From assembly GCF_000399665.1 (NCBI RefSeq), contig NZ_KB976986.1:558001-622000 (forward strand): DNA of 64,000 nucleotides, written 5' to 3'. Positions 44,683 through 52,367 of this stretch are shown one piece after another. This DNA is from Acinetobacter calcoaceticus ANC 3811 (GTDB taxonomy: Bacteria > Pseudomonadota > Gammaproteobacteria > Pseudomonadales > Moraxellaceae). The position numbers were made by a program, and so were the translations under genes. The notes beneath the pieces are model-generated. The model was not told the origin of the DNA and ran no database searches. It saw only the letters and a list, made by a program, of their open reading frames with translations. The first letter of the stretch is position 1, and the number at the start of each line of letters is the position of its first letter.

Positions 44683-45876
44683 TTATTTACTGGCTTTTTC
44701 TACAGCAAATGCAATAAGTAAAATGATAAGACCACCGAGACTCAAAACAAAACCTACCCAGATTGGCGCGATCCAACCCATTTGGTGACTGAGTACCCAT
44801 CCACCTAAAAATGCACCTAATGCATTGGCCATATTAAATGCAGAATGGTTGAGTGATGCTGCTAATGTTTGAGCATCGCCTGCAACATCCATTAGGCGGG
44901 TTTGCAAAGCTCCGCCTAAGCCCATTACGGTGAGACCAATCAAAAATAATGAGGCAATAGCAGTATAGATATTGCTCATTAAAAAACTGGCAACAACAAA
45001 GGCGATAGCTGAACTAATTAATACACCTACAATCGTTTTGTTTAGGTTTTTATCTGCAAGCCATCCTGCGGCTAAGCCACCAATAACCATACCAGTACCC
45101 CAGATAGCTAAAGCGATAGGGACAATTTGGATATTAACTTTAGTATATTCAGTCAAAATTGGTGAGACATAACTATAAACAGAAAACATGCCTCCAAAAC
45201 CGATAGCACCTACCGCTAGTGTTAACCACATATTGATATTTTTAAGACCGGCTAACTCTGTTTTTATACTGGCAGTAGCTGGGACTGGAATATTGGGTAC
45301 AAAAAAGCCAACAGCAATTAAAGTGACGAAAGCAAAGGTTGCTGAAAATTCAAAACCAGCTCTCCAGCCAAAATTTTGGCCTAACCACGTCGCGAGAGGA
45401 ACGCCAATTACAGTTGCGACTGTAAGACCCATCATCATTTGGGCAACCGCAGAGGCTCTTCTTGATGGGCCAGCGAGTTCTGCTGCAACTAATGCACCAA
45501 CTCCAAAATATGCTCCGTGTGGTAAACCTGCAATGAAACGTGAGATTAAAACAGTTTCAGGTGTATGAGCTAAAGCGGTAAAGGCATTAGCTACACCATA
45601 AAAAAGCATTAAGCCGAGTAATAAAGTTTTTCTCGGAACTTTGGCTCCAAGAATAGCAATGATAGGAGCGCCAATAACTACACCTAATGCGTAGGCACTA
45701 ATAAAGTGGCCAGCTTCAGGTACGGTAATATTTAAGTTATTTGCAATTTCTTGAATCAGTCCCATTGCGACGAATTCAGTGGTTCCAATACAAAAACCAC
45801 CTACAGCGAGTGAAAAAATTGCTAAAAAGAGTGAATAGTGTTGATGTGTAGAAAGAGGAGATTGCGGGGACGCCAT
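44683..45876 (-). CDS. MFS transporter, DHA1 family (AraJ/sugar-efflux-like)
   Basis: A 397-residue protein with 12 membrane helices. SLAVGGFCIGTTEFVAMGLIQEIANNLNITVPEAGHFISAYALGVVIGAPIIAIL and LLLGLMLFYGVANAFTALAHTPETVLISRFIAGLPHGAYFGVGALVAAELAGPSRRASAVAQMM are typical of the AraJ/Bcr-like DHA1 exporters in Gram-negatives. The substrate is unknown; relatives export sugars or drugs. It is convergent with the K+ channel gene and alone on its strand. Confidence 0.87.
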   Translation of the reverse strand: MASPQSPLSTHQHYSLFLAIFSLAVGGFCIGTTEFVAMGLIQEIANNLNITVPEAGHFISAYALGVVIGAPIIAILGAKVPRKTLLLGLMLFYGVANAFTALAHTPETVLISRFIAGLPHGAYFGVGALVAAELAGPSRRASAVAQMMMGLTVATVIGVPLATWLGQNFGWRAGFEFSATFAFVTLIAVGFFVPNIPVPATASIKTELAGLKNINMWLTLAVGAIGFGGMFSVYSYVSPILTEYTKVNIQIVPIALAIWGTGMVIGGLAAGWLADKNLNKTIVGVLISSAIAFVVASFLMSNIYTAIASLFLIGLTVMGLGGALQTRLMDVAGDAQTLAASLNHSAFNMANALGAFLGGWVLSHQMGWIAPIWVGFVLSLGGLIILLIAFAVEKASK

Positions 45877-46028
45877 AATAAGTTAAGGGGAAACTCAAAA
45901 AAGAGAAGTATAAGGGAAAAGAGAACCGAATAATAAAAAACTAAAATATTGAGGTAAGGATTACATATTCAAATGGAGTAAATTTAAATTTTTTGGTTTT
46001 GATCTATAAATAATAAAAAATAACGAAT

Positions 46029-46047
46029 GATAATAAGAATTATTTTT
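46029..46047 (+). promoter_or_regulatory. Fur-box-like site upstream of the DUF4198 gene
   Basis: The 19-mer starting GATAATAAGAATTATTTTT matches the classic Fur box consensus at 14 of 19 positions, by my count. It is followed at 46055 by TATACT, a plausible -10 box. Its place about 72 bp before the start codon suits iron-responsive repression. Confidence 0.5.
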
Positions 46048-46118
46048 ATTTGTGTATACTGTGTTCGCTTATATTTTGTCTGATTTTTTAACTTTGCATA
46101 CAACAGGATTTTGTAATA

Positions 46119-46916
46119 ATGAATAGATTTTTAGTGCTTTCTCTTACATTGGCATGTAGTTATAGTTTTGCTCACGAACCTTATGTAGCGCCTGTAGCTT
46201 ATAAAACTGAACAGACTCAAGTACCTGTAATTGCTGGTTATGCTGAAGAAGCATTAAATAGTGAATATGCTTTAAAGGATGCCAAGCTTACTGTAATTAC
46301 ACCTAAAAATGAGCTTAAAACCGTCAACTCAGAAGTTGTACATAAGTCTGTAACTGTTTTTGATGTAGATCTACCTGAAGAAGGCACATACATTGTTCAA
46401 ACTCAGGCGAGTTATCCTTTAAAATATGTATATGACCAAAAAGCATGGCATCTATTTTTTGATATGCCAGCTGATAAAGCTCCACCGAAAGCAGAACGTG
46501 AATATTTAATTCCGGCTGACCTTAAAACAAAAACAATCAAAACAGAACAAGTAACACGTGAGTGGATATTGCAGAGTTATCTTTCTAAAGGGAAAGTTTC
46601 AGATATTCAACTTCCCAATACACCGATTAAAGTTAGTTTTTCTGTGCACCCAAACCAGATTAAAGCTGCTCAGCCTGTTAAATTAGCTATAACTGAAAAA
46701 GGGCAACCTTTAGCTTATGCTGAAGTTAATTTGAGAGAAAAAGGTGCAACTGATAAACAAGTACAACCATTTAAGGCGGATAATAATGGGCAAGTTGAGC
46801 TTAAATTTCCAAAAGTTGGCGAGTATCTAGTAGAAGTAACTGCACCACTAAATTTGAAGTTAAAACCTAAAAATCAAAGCTATACAATTGTTAGCTTAAA
46901 TGTGGTTACACAGTAA
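46119..46916 (+). CDS. Exported DUF4198-family protein
   Basis: A 265-residue protein with signal peptide MNRFLVLSLTLACSYSFAHE. The mature protein has the DUF4198 layout: EPYVAPVAYKTE at the start, a beta-rich body, and a final Ig-like/CNA-B-type domain (about 165-260; PIKVSFSVHPNQIKAAQPVKLAITEKGQPLAYAEVNLREKG, then DNNGQVELKFPKVGEYLVEVTA). Related proteins occur with metal or heme uptake genes. The Fur-box-like site upstream suggests it is made in low iron. No TonB receptor is next to it. It could be a metallochaperone or surface protein; function is unknown. Confidence 0.75.
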   Translation: MNRFLVLSLTLACSYSFAHEPYVAPVAYKTEQTQVPVIAGYAEEALNSEYALKDAKLTVITPKNELKTVNSEVVHKSVTVFDVDLPEEGTYIVQTQASYPLKYVYDQKAWHLFFDMPADKAPPKAEREYLIPADLKTKTIKTEQVTREWILQSYLSKGKVSDIQLPNTPIKVSFSVHPNQIKAAQPVKLAITEKGQPLAYAEVNLREKGATDKQVQPFKADNNGQVELKFPKVGEYLVEVTAPLNLKLKPKNQSYTIVSLNVVTQ

Positions 46917-46931
46917 CTTTTAGCCTTACAT

Positions 46932-46964
46932 AAAATTAGATCCAATTCGGGTCTAATTTTAATT
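46932..46964 (+). terminator. Terminator after the DUF4198 gene
   Basis: AAAATTAGATCC and GGGTCTAATTTT pair over a 5-base loop (one G-U pair), followed by a T/A-rich tail. Confidence 0.75.
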
Positions 46965-47063
46965 ATAGGGGGCAAAACAAGTTCAATATCTAGTTAGCTA
47001 TTTCAATTTTAAAATTATAAAAATTCATCACATAAAAGAATAATAAAATAAAATTCATGTTGA

Positions 47064-47075
47064 AGTTAGCTAACT
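47064..47075. promoter_or_regulatory. 12-bp palindrome upstream of metR
   Basis: AGTTAGCTAACT is perfectly symmetric. It lies 16 bp from the MetR-like site and may be a second regulator site. Confidence 0.35.
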
Positions 47076-47090
47076 AATTTTGTGATAAGA

Positions 47091-47103
47091 TGAATAGTAT
47101 TCA
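47091..47103. promoter_or_regulatory. MetR-type binding site
   Basis: TGAATAGTATTCA fits the MetR consensus TGAA-N5-TTCA exactly. It lies 96 bp before metR, which in E. coli is autoregulated. Confidence 0.6.
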
Positions 47104-47198
47104 TTAGCAAGAATTTATCTAAAGTTGCTCGATTTTTTGAAAAAACAAATATGAGATTAAAACATCTATAGATAAATCTACTTTTCAAGCGTGGACCC

Positions 47199-48119
47199 AT
47201 GTTAGAAATTCGACACCTTAAAACCTTAGTTGCCTTACGTGAACACGGTTCATTGGTTTCGGCAGCAAATGATCTTTGCTTAACACCTTCGGCTATTTCT
47301 CATCAGTTAAAAGAATTAGACCATTGGTATGGGGTAGAGGTTGTTAATCGCCGCAGCAGGCCTGTTAGTTTTTCTAATGTCGGGCAGCGCTTACTCAAGT
47401 TAGCCGATGATGTTTTGCCACAAATTCAGATTACACATAGTGATATCACGCGTATTGTCCATGGACAGACTGGCAGAATTATTTTTTCATCGGAATGCCA
47501 CAGTTGTTTTGATTGGCTAATGCCTTTATTAAATCAGTATCGCCATCAATATCCAGATGTTGATTTAGACTTTGCTTCAGGTTTTGAGGCTAATCCGCAT
47601 GAACTTTTACAAAATGCTGAATTTGATTTGCTAATTACAGCAGATCCAATTGCTTTAAAAGGAATTGAGTATTTTCCGATTTTTGAATATGAATCACGTT
47701 TGGTCTTATCCAACACTCATCCTTTAGTTCGGGCTGAAAATATTACAGTTCAAGAGTTAGCGGAAGAGGTTTTAATTACTTATCCTGTCGATAAGCACCG
47801 TTTAGATATTATGTCGAAACTTTTCATTCCTGCGAATATTCAGCCTAAACAAATACGAACAACAGATTTAACTCAAATGCTTATTCAGCTTGTAGCAAGT
47901 GGACGAGGTATTGCTGCTTTACCTGATTGGGTGGTAAATGAATATGAACAAAAGGGTTGGGTCACAAGCCGCCGTTTAGATTGTGTTTCACCTACAGGCT
48001 TAAGACGAACGTTGTACGCTGGCTATCGAACTGAAGAAAAAGAGAAAAGTTATTTTGAAGGTTTCTTAAAGCAGTTAGAAAAATTCTCTTTAAAACGAAA
48101 CGCTTATTATTCTGGCTAA
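47199..48119 (+). CDS. metR: LysR-family regulator MetR
   Basis: A 306-residue LysR regulator that follows E. coli MetR from end to end: MLEIRHLKTLVALREHGSLVSAANDL, IIFSSECHSCFDWLMPLLNQYRHQYPDVDLDFASG, FEYESRLVLSNTHPLVRAENITVQELAEEVLITYPVDKHRLDI and LTQMLIQLVASGRGIAALPDWVV. The helix-turn-helix is at about residues 18-37. MetR responds to homocysteine and controls methionine synthases and folate one-carbon genes. No target gene is adjacent. A MetR box lies in its own promoter. Confidence 0.92.
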   Translation: MLEIRHLKTLVALREHGSLVSAANDLCLTPSAISHQLKELDHWYGVEVVNRRSRPVSFSNVGQRLLKLADDVLPQIQITHSDITRIVHGQTGRIIFSSECHSCFDWLMPLLNQYRHQYPDVDLDFASGFEANPHELLQNAEFDLLITADPIALKGIEYFPIFEYESRLVLSNTHPLVRAENITVQELAEEVLITYPVDKHRLDIMSKLFIPANIQPKQIRTTDLTQMLIQLVASGRGIAALPDWVVNEYEQKGWVTSRRLDCVSPTGLRRTLYAGYRTEEKEKSYFEGFLKQLEKFSLKRNAYYSG

Positions 48120-48143
48120 AACAAATAATTTAGCCTAAGTGTT

Positions 48144-48170
48144 AAAAAGGTGCTTAATTGCACCTTTTTT
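48144..48170. terminator. Bidirectional terminator between metR and DUF441
   Basis: AAAAAGGTGC and GCACCTTTTT form a 10-bp stem with a 6-base loop, with Ts on the rightward 3' side and As on the left. Confidence 0.88.
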
Positions 48171-48182
48171 ATATCGACATCT

Positions 48183-48698
<516 letters not shown>

Positions 48699-48886
48699 TT
48701 AGAAAGATACAGCCGATTTCAGATCTTATTTTTAATAAAAATTCACTGTATATCGCTCAATGATAAAGAGTTTTAATTTTTGTTTACGCTTAGAAACAAT
48801 GTTATATAAATTAACAAGTTAAAAATTTTAGTTTTTTAAAGTTGTGATATAAAAATAGTCATTACTCATGAGTACAGGATAATTGT

Positions 48887-49105
48887 ATGGATATTATAGA
48901 TATCAAAATCAAAGATCAGTTTGACCAGATTCATGATGCAAAAGCGCAACTAAAGAAAAATTTAGTGGAACATGAAAATGAATCGTTAAAGCTGAGCCAA
49001 CGTATTGAACATATTATTGTTGATAATGAAATAATTTTGCCTACTACTGAATTATTATTTGAAAGTGAACAAAACGAAAATATTTATCGGGTAGTTGAAG
49101 AATAG
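48887..49105 (+). CDS. Small acidic helical protein of unknown function
   Basis: A 72-residue protein, MDIIDIKIKDQFDQIHDAKAQLKKNL onward, likely all helix in the first 45 residues (heptad-like Leu, Ile) and acidic at the C-terminus (LLFESEQNENIYRVVEE). AGGA precedes the ATG by about 9 bases. No signal peptide. Family not recognised; it stands alone before the pseudouridine synthase gene. Confidence 0.6.
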   Translation: MDIIDIKIKDQFDQIHDAKAQLKKNLVEHENESLKLSQRIEHIIVDNEIILPTTELLFESEQNENIYRVVEE

Positions 49106-49206
49106 AGTGTGAGTTAAATGAAGTAAATGCAAAGAGCTGCTCGTAGTGTTTAGTAAAAAGTGGAAACTACGTTAAAATAACAGCTTAGTTCTAATGAGAA
49201 AACTTC

Positions 49207-49911
49207 ATGCTGCTGGAAAAAATTTTACAATCACAAGGGTTTGGTTCTCGTAAATATTGTCAGCAGTTAATAAAAAACGGATCTGTAAGTATTGATGGAG
49301 AGATTACAGATGAGCTCAAGAAGCAATTCTCTCCTGAAAATTTAGAGTTTTCTCTTTTTGGGCAGACCTATCAATATCGAGAAAAAGTTTATATTGCTTT
49401 AAAAAAGCCAAAAGGTTTTGAATGTTCCCATCAGCCTCACCATCATCAAAGTGTTTTTAGTCTCTTACCTGAAATCTTGATTCAACGTGGTGTGCAAGCC
49501 ATTGGCCGTTTAGATCAAGATACAACGGGCTTACTTTTACTTACTGATGACGGTAAATATCTTCAAGCTTTAACTCATCCCCGTAAACATGTCCCAAAGG
49601 TTTATCATGTTACGACCATCGATCCTGTCACGCCTGAGCAAATTGAAATGTTGAGTCAAGGTGTGAGCTTGCATCAGGAAAAAGGTGTCTTTGCTGCAAC
49701 GGATGTAGAGATATTAGAAACGCATCAATTAACTATGACGATTCATCAAGGTGTCTATCATCAAGTAAAAAGAATGATTGCAGCTGTAGGAAATAAAGTA
49801 GAAGCCTTGCATCGCCATCAAGTAGGGCAATTGGTTTTACCTGAAATTGTTGAGGGAGAATGGATTTATTTATCTGAAGAGCAAAAACATCTCGCTCAAA
49901 ATCTTACTTAA
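49207..49911 (+). CDS. rsuA: RsuA-family 16S rRNA pseudouridine synthase
   Basis: A 234-residue enzyme of the RsuA/RluB/E/F family. An N-terminal S4 RNA-binding domain (MLLEKILQSQGFGSRKYCQQLIKNGSVSIDGE) precedes the catalytic domain with GRLDQDTTGLLLLTDDG, in which the Asp attacks uridine. AIGRLDQDTTGLLLLTDDGKYLQALTHP and KVYHVTTID closely match RsuA, which makes pseudouridine 516 in 16S rRNA. RluE/RluF relatives are less likely, since they differ in the S4 region. The gene ends with an 8-base convergent overlap with the GNAT gene. Confidence 0.85.
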   Translation: MLLEKILQSQGFGSRKYCQQLIKNGSVSIDGEITDELKKQFSPENLEFSLFGQTYQYREKVYIALKKPKGFECSHQPHHHQSVFSLLPEILIQRGVQAIGRLDQDTTGLLLLTDDGKYLQALTHPRKHVPKVYHVTTIDPVTPEQIEMLSQGVSLHQEKGVFAATDVEILETHQLTMTIHQGVYHQVKRMIAAVGNKVEALHRHQVGQLVLPEIVEGEWIYLSEEQKHLAQNLT

Positions 49912-50347
49912 GAAAGCAATGGAAAGTTTGGAACTCACTATCTCGAATGAATCCCATTTTTTCATATAAGCGATGAGATTCATAGTTGTTGCCTTGAGTT
50001 TCCAAACTAATCCGCAAAGCATTCTCTTGTTTTGCAAATAAGATTGCTGTATCGATTAGCTGTTTAGCCGAACCCTGACGACGGAAAACGGGCGTAACAT
50101 ATACATCATCTAAGATATAGTAGGTTGAGCAAGCAACTGAAGAAAAACCTAAATAAAGTAAAATAAAGCCCGTGATTTTATCGTCTTTAATATGAATGAA
50201 GAACACACTTTCTCTATTCTCAAAACGCTGTTTAAGAAAGTGAAATGATTCATTAAAATTAGAAGAGGCCCCATAAAATTGGCGGTATTCATCAAATAAA
50301 ACGGCGAGTTGCTCTAAATCTTCAAAAGTCGCTCGTCTAACGATCAT
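49904..50347 (-). CDS. GNAT-family N-acetyltransferase
   Basis: A 147-residue single-domain GNAT enzyme. MIVRRATFEDLEQLAVLFDEYRQFYG is the usual beginning, DDVYVTPVFRRQGSAKQLI is motif A with the acetyl-CoA loop (RxxGxA), and SLETQGNNYESHRLYEKMGF is the motif B end. ATG 50347 has AAGGAG 6 bases upstream and is preferred to an ATG 24 bases earlier. The substrate is unknown; relatives acetylate small amines or peptides. An antitoxin-like gene lies 98 bp upstream on the same strand. Confidence 0.85.
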   Translation of the reverse strand: MIVRRATFEDLEQLAVLFDEYRQFYGASSNFNESFHFLKQRFENRESVFFIHIKDDKITGFILLYLGFSSVACSTYYILDDVYVTPVFRRQGSAKQLIDTAILFAKQENALRISLETQGNNYESHRLYEKMGFIRDSEFQTFHCFLK

Positions 50348-50445
50348 TTGGCGCTCCTTGTAATTTATCATTATGTTTTTACAAAAAGAGCATAACGAAA
50401 AAAAGAGCTTTTTGACGTTAAAACTTGTTTATAAATGCAACAGTG

Positions 50446-50754
50446 TTAAATTTTGTCGCTTTCACCAAGAAGAGCATTAAGTTCTTCAAACAAATCTTCA
50501 TGGTCATCATCTTCAGCTAAAGTTGATGGATTTTGATTTAATGAAGATGCTTTGGCTTTTCTCAGCTTTAATAATTGTTCCATATTGATCGTCTGATTTT
50601 CGATCGCAAACGGAATAGATTTAGTTAATACGACCTGTTTAAAAAAAAGTCGTACCGCTTGGGCAGGGGTAATTCCCAATTGTTTAAAAACAGCGAAAGC
50701 CTGCTTTTTCTCTTGGGAGTCAAGTCGAACCTGATAAACTTCTGTTTTTCGCAT
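50446..50754 (-). CDS. RelB/DinJ-like antitoxin, without an evident toxin
   Basis: A 102-residue protein. Its N-terminal ribbon-helix-helix pattern (VYQVRLDSQEKKQAFAVFKQLGITPAQAVRLFFKQVVLTKSIPFAIE) is that of RelB/DinJ antitoxins, which bind their promoter and a RelE/YafQ toxin. The C-terminus (about 60-102) is acidic and disordered, longer than DinJ (86). No RelE/YafQ gene follows; the next gene on the strand is a GNAT enzyme 98 bp away. It could be an orphan antitoxin, a regulator, or a partner of the GNAT enzyme. Start ATG 50754; a TTG 15 bases upstream is less likely. Confidence 0.7.
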   Translation of the reverse strand: MRKTEVYQVRLDSQEKKQAFAVFKQLGITPAQAVRLFFKQVVLTKSIPFAIENQTINMEQLLKLRKAKASSLNQNPSTLAEDDDHEDLFEELNALLGESDKI

Positions 50755-50864
50755 GAATAATAAAACCAAATGATTTTAATTTTTAGGAATTTATTTTAAA
50801 CCATCGCAATGTAATTTCAATGCTTTTTGGCATAAAAAATAATCTTTTTGTAATTACGGTTACA

Positions 50865-51773
50865 TTACAATGTCAATTCAAACTTAGATTTAAAAGACAT
50901 TCCCTCTTTTGTTAGTGGATCTATAAATGAAATATGCTTAGCCAGAAGCTGCAATGGTTCCGAGAAATCATCCTCAGTCTTGTGCTGAACTACCGGATAA
51001 AACGGATCATTTTTAATCGGAATTTCTAAATAACTAAGATGTACACGAAGTTGATGCTGCTTACCTGTTGTCGGTGTTAAACGATATTTTGCCCAAGTCT
51101 GGTTGTGTTCGATAAGCTCAATATAGGTTTGGGTATTTGCTTTAGCATTTGCTACAACTTGCATGGTGTAAAAAGGAGTACCTTTATCTAAATGCAAATG
51201 TAATGTTTGGGGAAGTTTTAATTCTTTTTTATACGGTGCGATAGCATGATAAATTTTATTGACTTGGCGCTCTGCAAATAACTGTTGGTAAGCACCACGC
51301 GACTCAACCCGTTTGCAAAATAGAACAACGCCAGCAGTTTCACGGTCTAATCGATGTATGGGCGTTAAAAATTCATTGTGTGTTTGCTTTTTTAGTCGGA
51401 CTAAAAGAGTTTCTTGAACATATTGTCCAGTCGGGCTGATTGTTAAAAAATGTGGTTTATCGACCACTAGTAAGTCATCATTTTCAAATAAAATCCGATG
51501 TTCAAATGGAACGTGGGCTTCATAAGCAAGAAATCGATAATAAAAAATATGCGTATTACTTTGATAGGGACTGTCTAATGTTAGTTTTTGTCCATTTGCC
51601 CCATAAATAAGTCCATCTTGAAAGCGTTGTTGCCACTCTTGCACTTTAATATGTTGGAAATGTTGGCATAGATACTCATAAATAGTTTGAGTATTTGTGT
51701 GTGCAGGAAGATAGACCTGACTTGCGCTCACACCATCAATCATGGGTGGCAAAAATTCGTTCGGACTAGACAT
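50865..51773 (-). CDS. RluA-family pseudouridine synthase
   Basis: A 302-residue RNA pseudouridine synthase. The catalytic motif is IHRLDRETAGVVLFCKR, with the Asp nucleophile; RILFENDDLLVVDKPHFLTISPTG and PTTGKQHQLRVHLSYLEIPIKNDPFYP are family segments. A short N-terminal part (about residues 1-90) carries a weak S4-like region. It is nearest the RluA/TruC-like branch; the target base in tRNA or rRNA cannot be read. Single gene, convergent with no neighbour. Confidence 0.87.
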   Translation of the reverse strand: MSSPNEFLPPMIDGVSASQVYLPAHTNTQTIYEYLCQHFQHIKVQEWQQRFQDGLIYGANGQKLTLDSPYQSNTHIFYYRFLAYEAHVPFEHRILFENDDLLVVDKPHFLTISPTGQYVQETLLVRLKKQTHNEFLTPIHRLDRETAGVVLFCKRVESRGAYQQLFAERQVNKIYHAIAPYKKELKLPQTLHLHLDKGTPFYTMQVVANAKANTQTYIELIEHNQTWAKYRLTPTTGKQHQLRVHLSYLEIPIKNDPFYPVVQHKTEDDFSEPLQLLAKHISFIDPLTKEGMSFKSKFELTL

Positions 51774-51893
51774 AAAAAAGTGTAAATATGTAAGAGAATT
51801 GATATAAAAAAAGCCAACTTCTAGGGCTTGAGTAGGCTTTTAAGGCAGGGCAATGTTATCATATCGATTATTTCGAATCATGTTATGTGTGCT

Positions 51894-52367
51894 ATGTCGT
51901 ATTCATTGAAATTGGTCTTAAATCATGAAGAAGATACTGAGCGTTTAGCTCAAGCTTTGGCGCAGCATGTTCAGTCGGGTGTGATTTATTTAATTGGAGA
52001 TTTAGGTGCGGGTAAAACCACACTTACGCGCTATTTCTTACATGCTTTGGGTCACAAAGGCTCTGTTAAAAGCCCAACCTATACACTCGTTGAGCCATAT
52101 AAAATCAATGATAAAGAAATTTTTCATTTTGACTTATATCGTTTGAATGATCCATACGAACTTGAATTAATGGGAATCCGTGATTATTTAGATATCACCG
52201 ACGCATTATTTTTATTTGAATGGCCTTCAAAAGGTGGTGATGAAATTCCAGAAGCCGATATCATTATTGATATTCAAAAGTCAGATGATGAGTTGAGTCG
52301 TTTGGTAACCCTAACTTTACCTACAGAACATTTGTATCAGACTTTGCAGGAACAGCTTCATGACTGA
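51894..52367 (+). CDS. tsaE: tRNA threonylcarbamoyladenosine synthesis ATPase TsaE
   Basis: A 157-residue P-loop ATPase, matching the E. coli length (153). It acts with TsaB and TsaD to form t6A37 in ANN-decoding tRNAs. Walker A is GDLGAGKTTL, followed by KSPTYTLVEPY and the HFDLYRLNDPYELE segment. ATG 51894 (MSYSLKLVLNHEED) is chosen for length; further upstream starts would add a non-family extension. It overlaps mutL by 8 bases and leads a four-gene rightward run. Confidence 0.92.
   Translation: MSYSLKLVLNHEEDTERLAQALAQHVQSGVIYLIGDLGAGKTTLTRYFLHALGHKGSVKSPTYTLVEPYKINDKEIFHFDLYRLNDPYELELMGIRDYLDITDALFLFEWPSKGGDEIPEADIIIDIQKSDDELSRLVTLTLPTEHLYQTLQEQLHD

Noticed and set aside
49904-49911. 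Possible frameshift at the rsuA/GNAT overlap
   Set aside because: Both proteins end normally; an 8-base convergent overlap is common.
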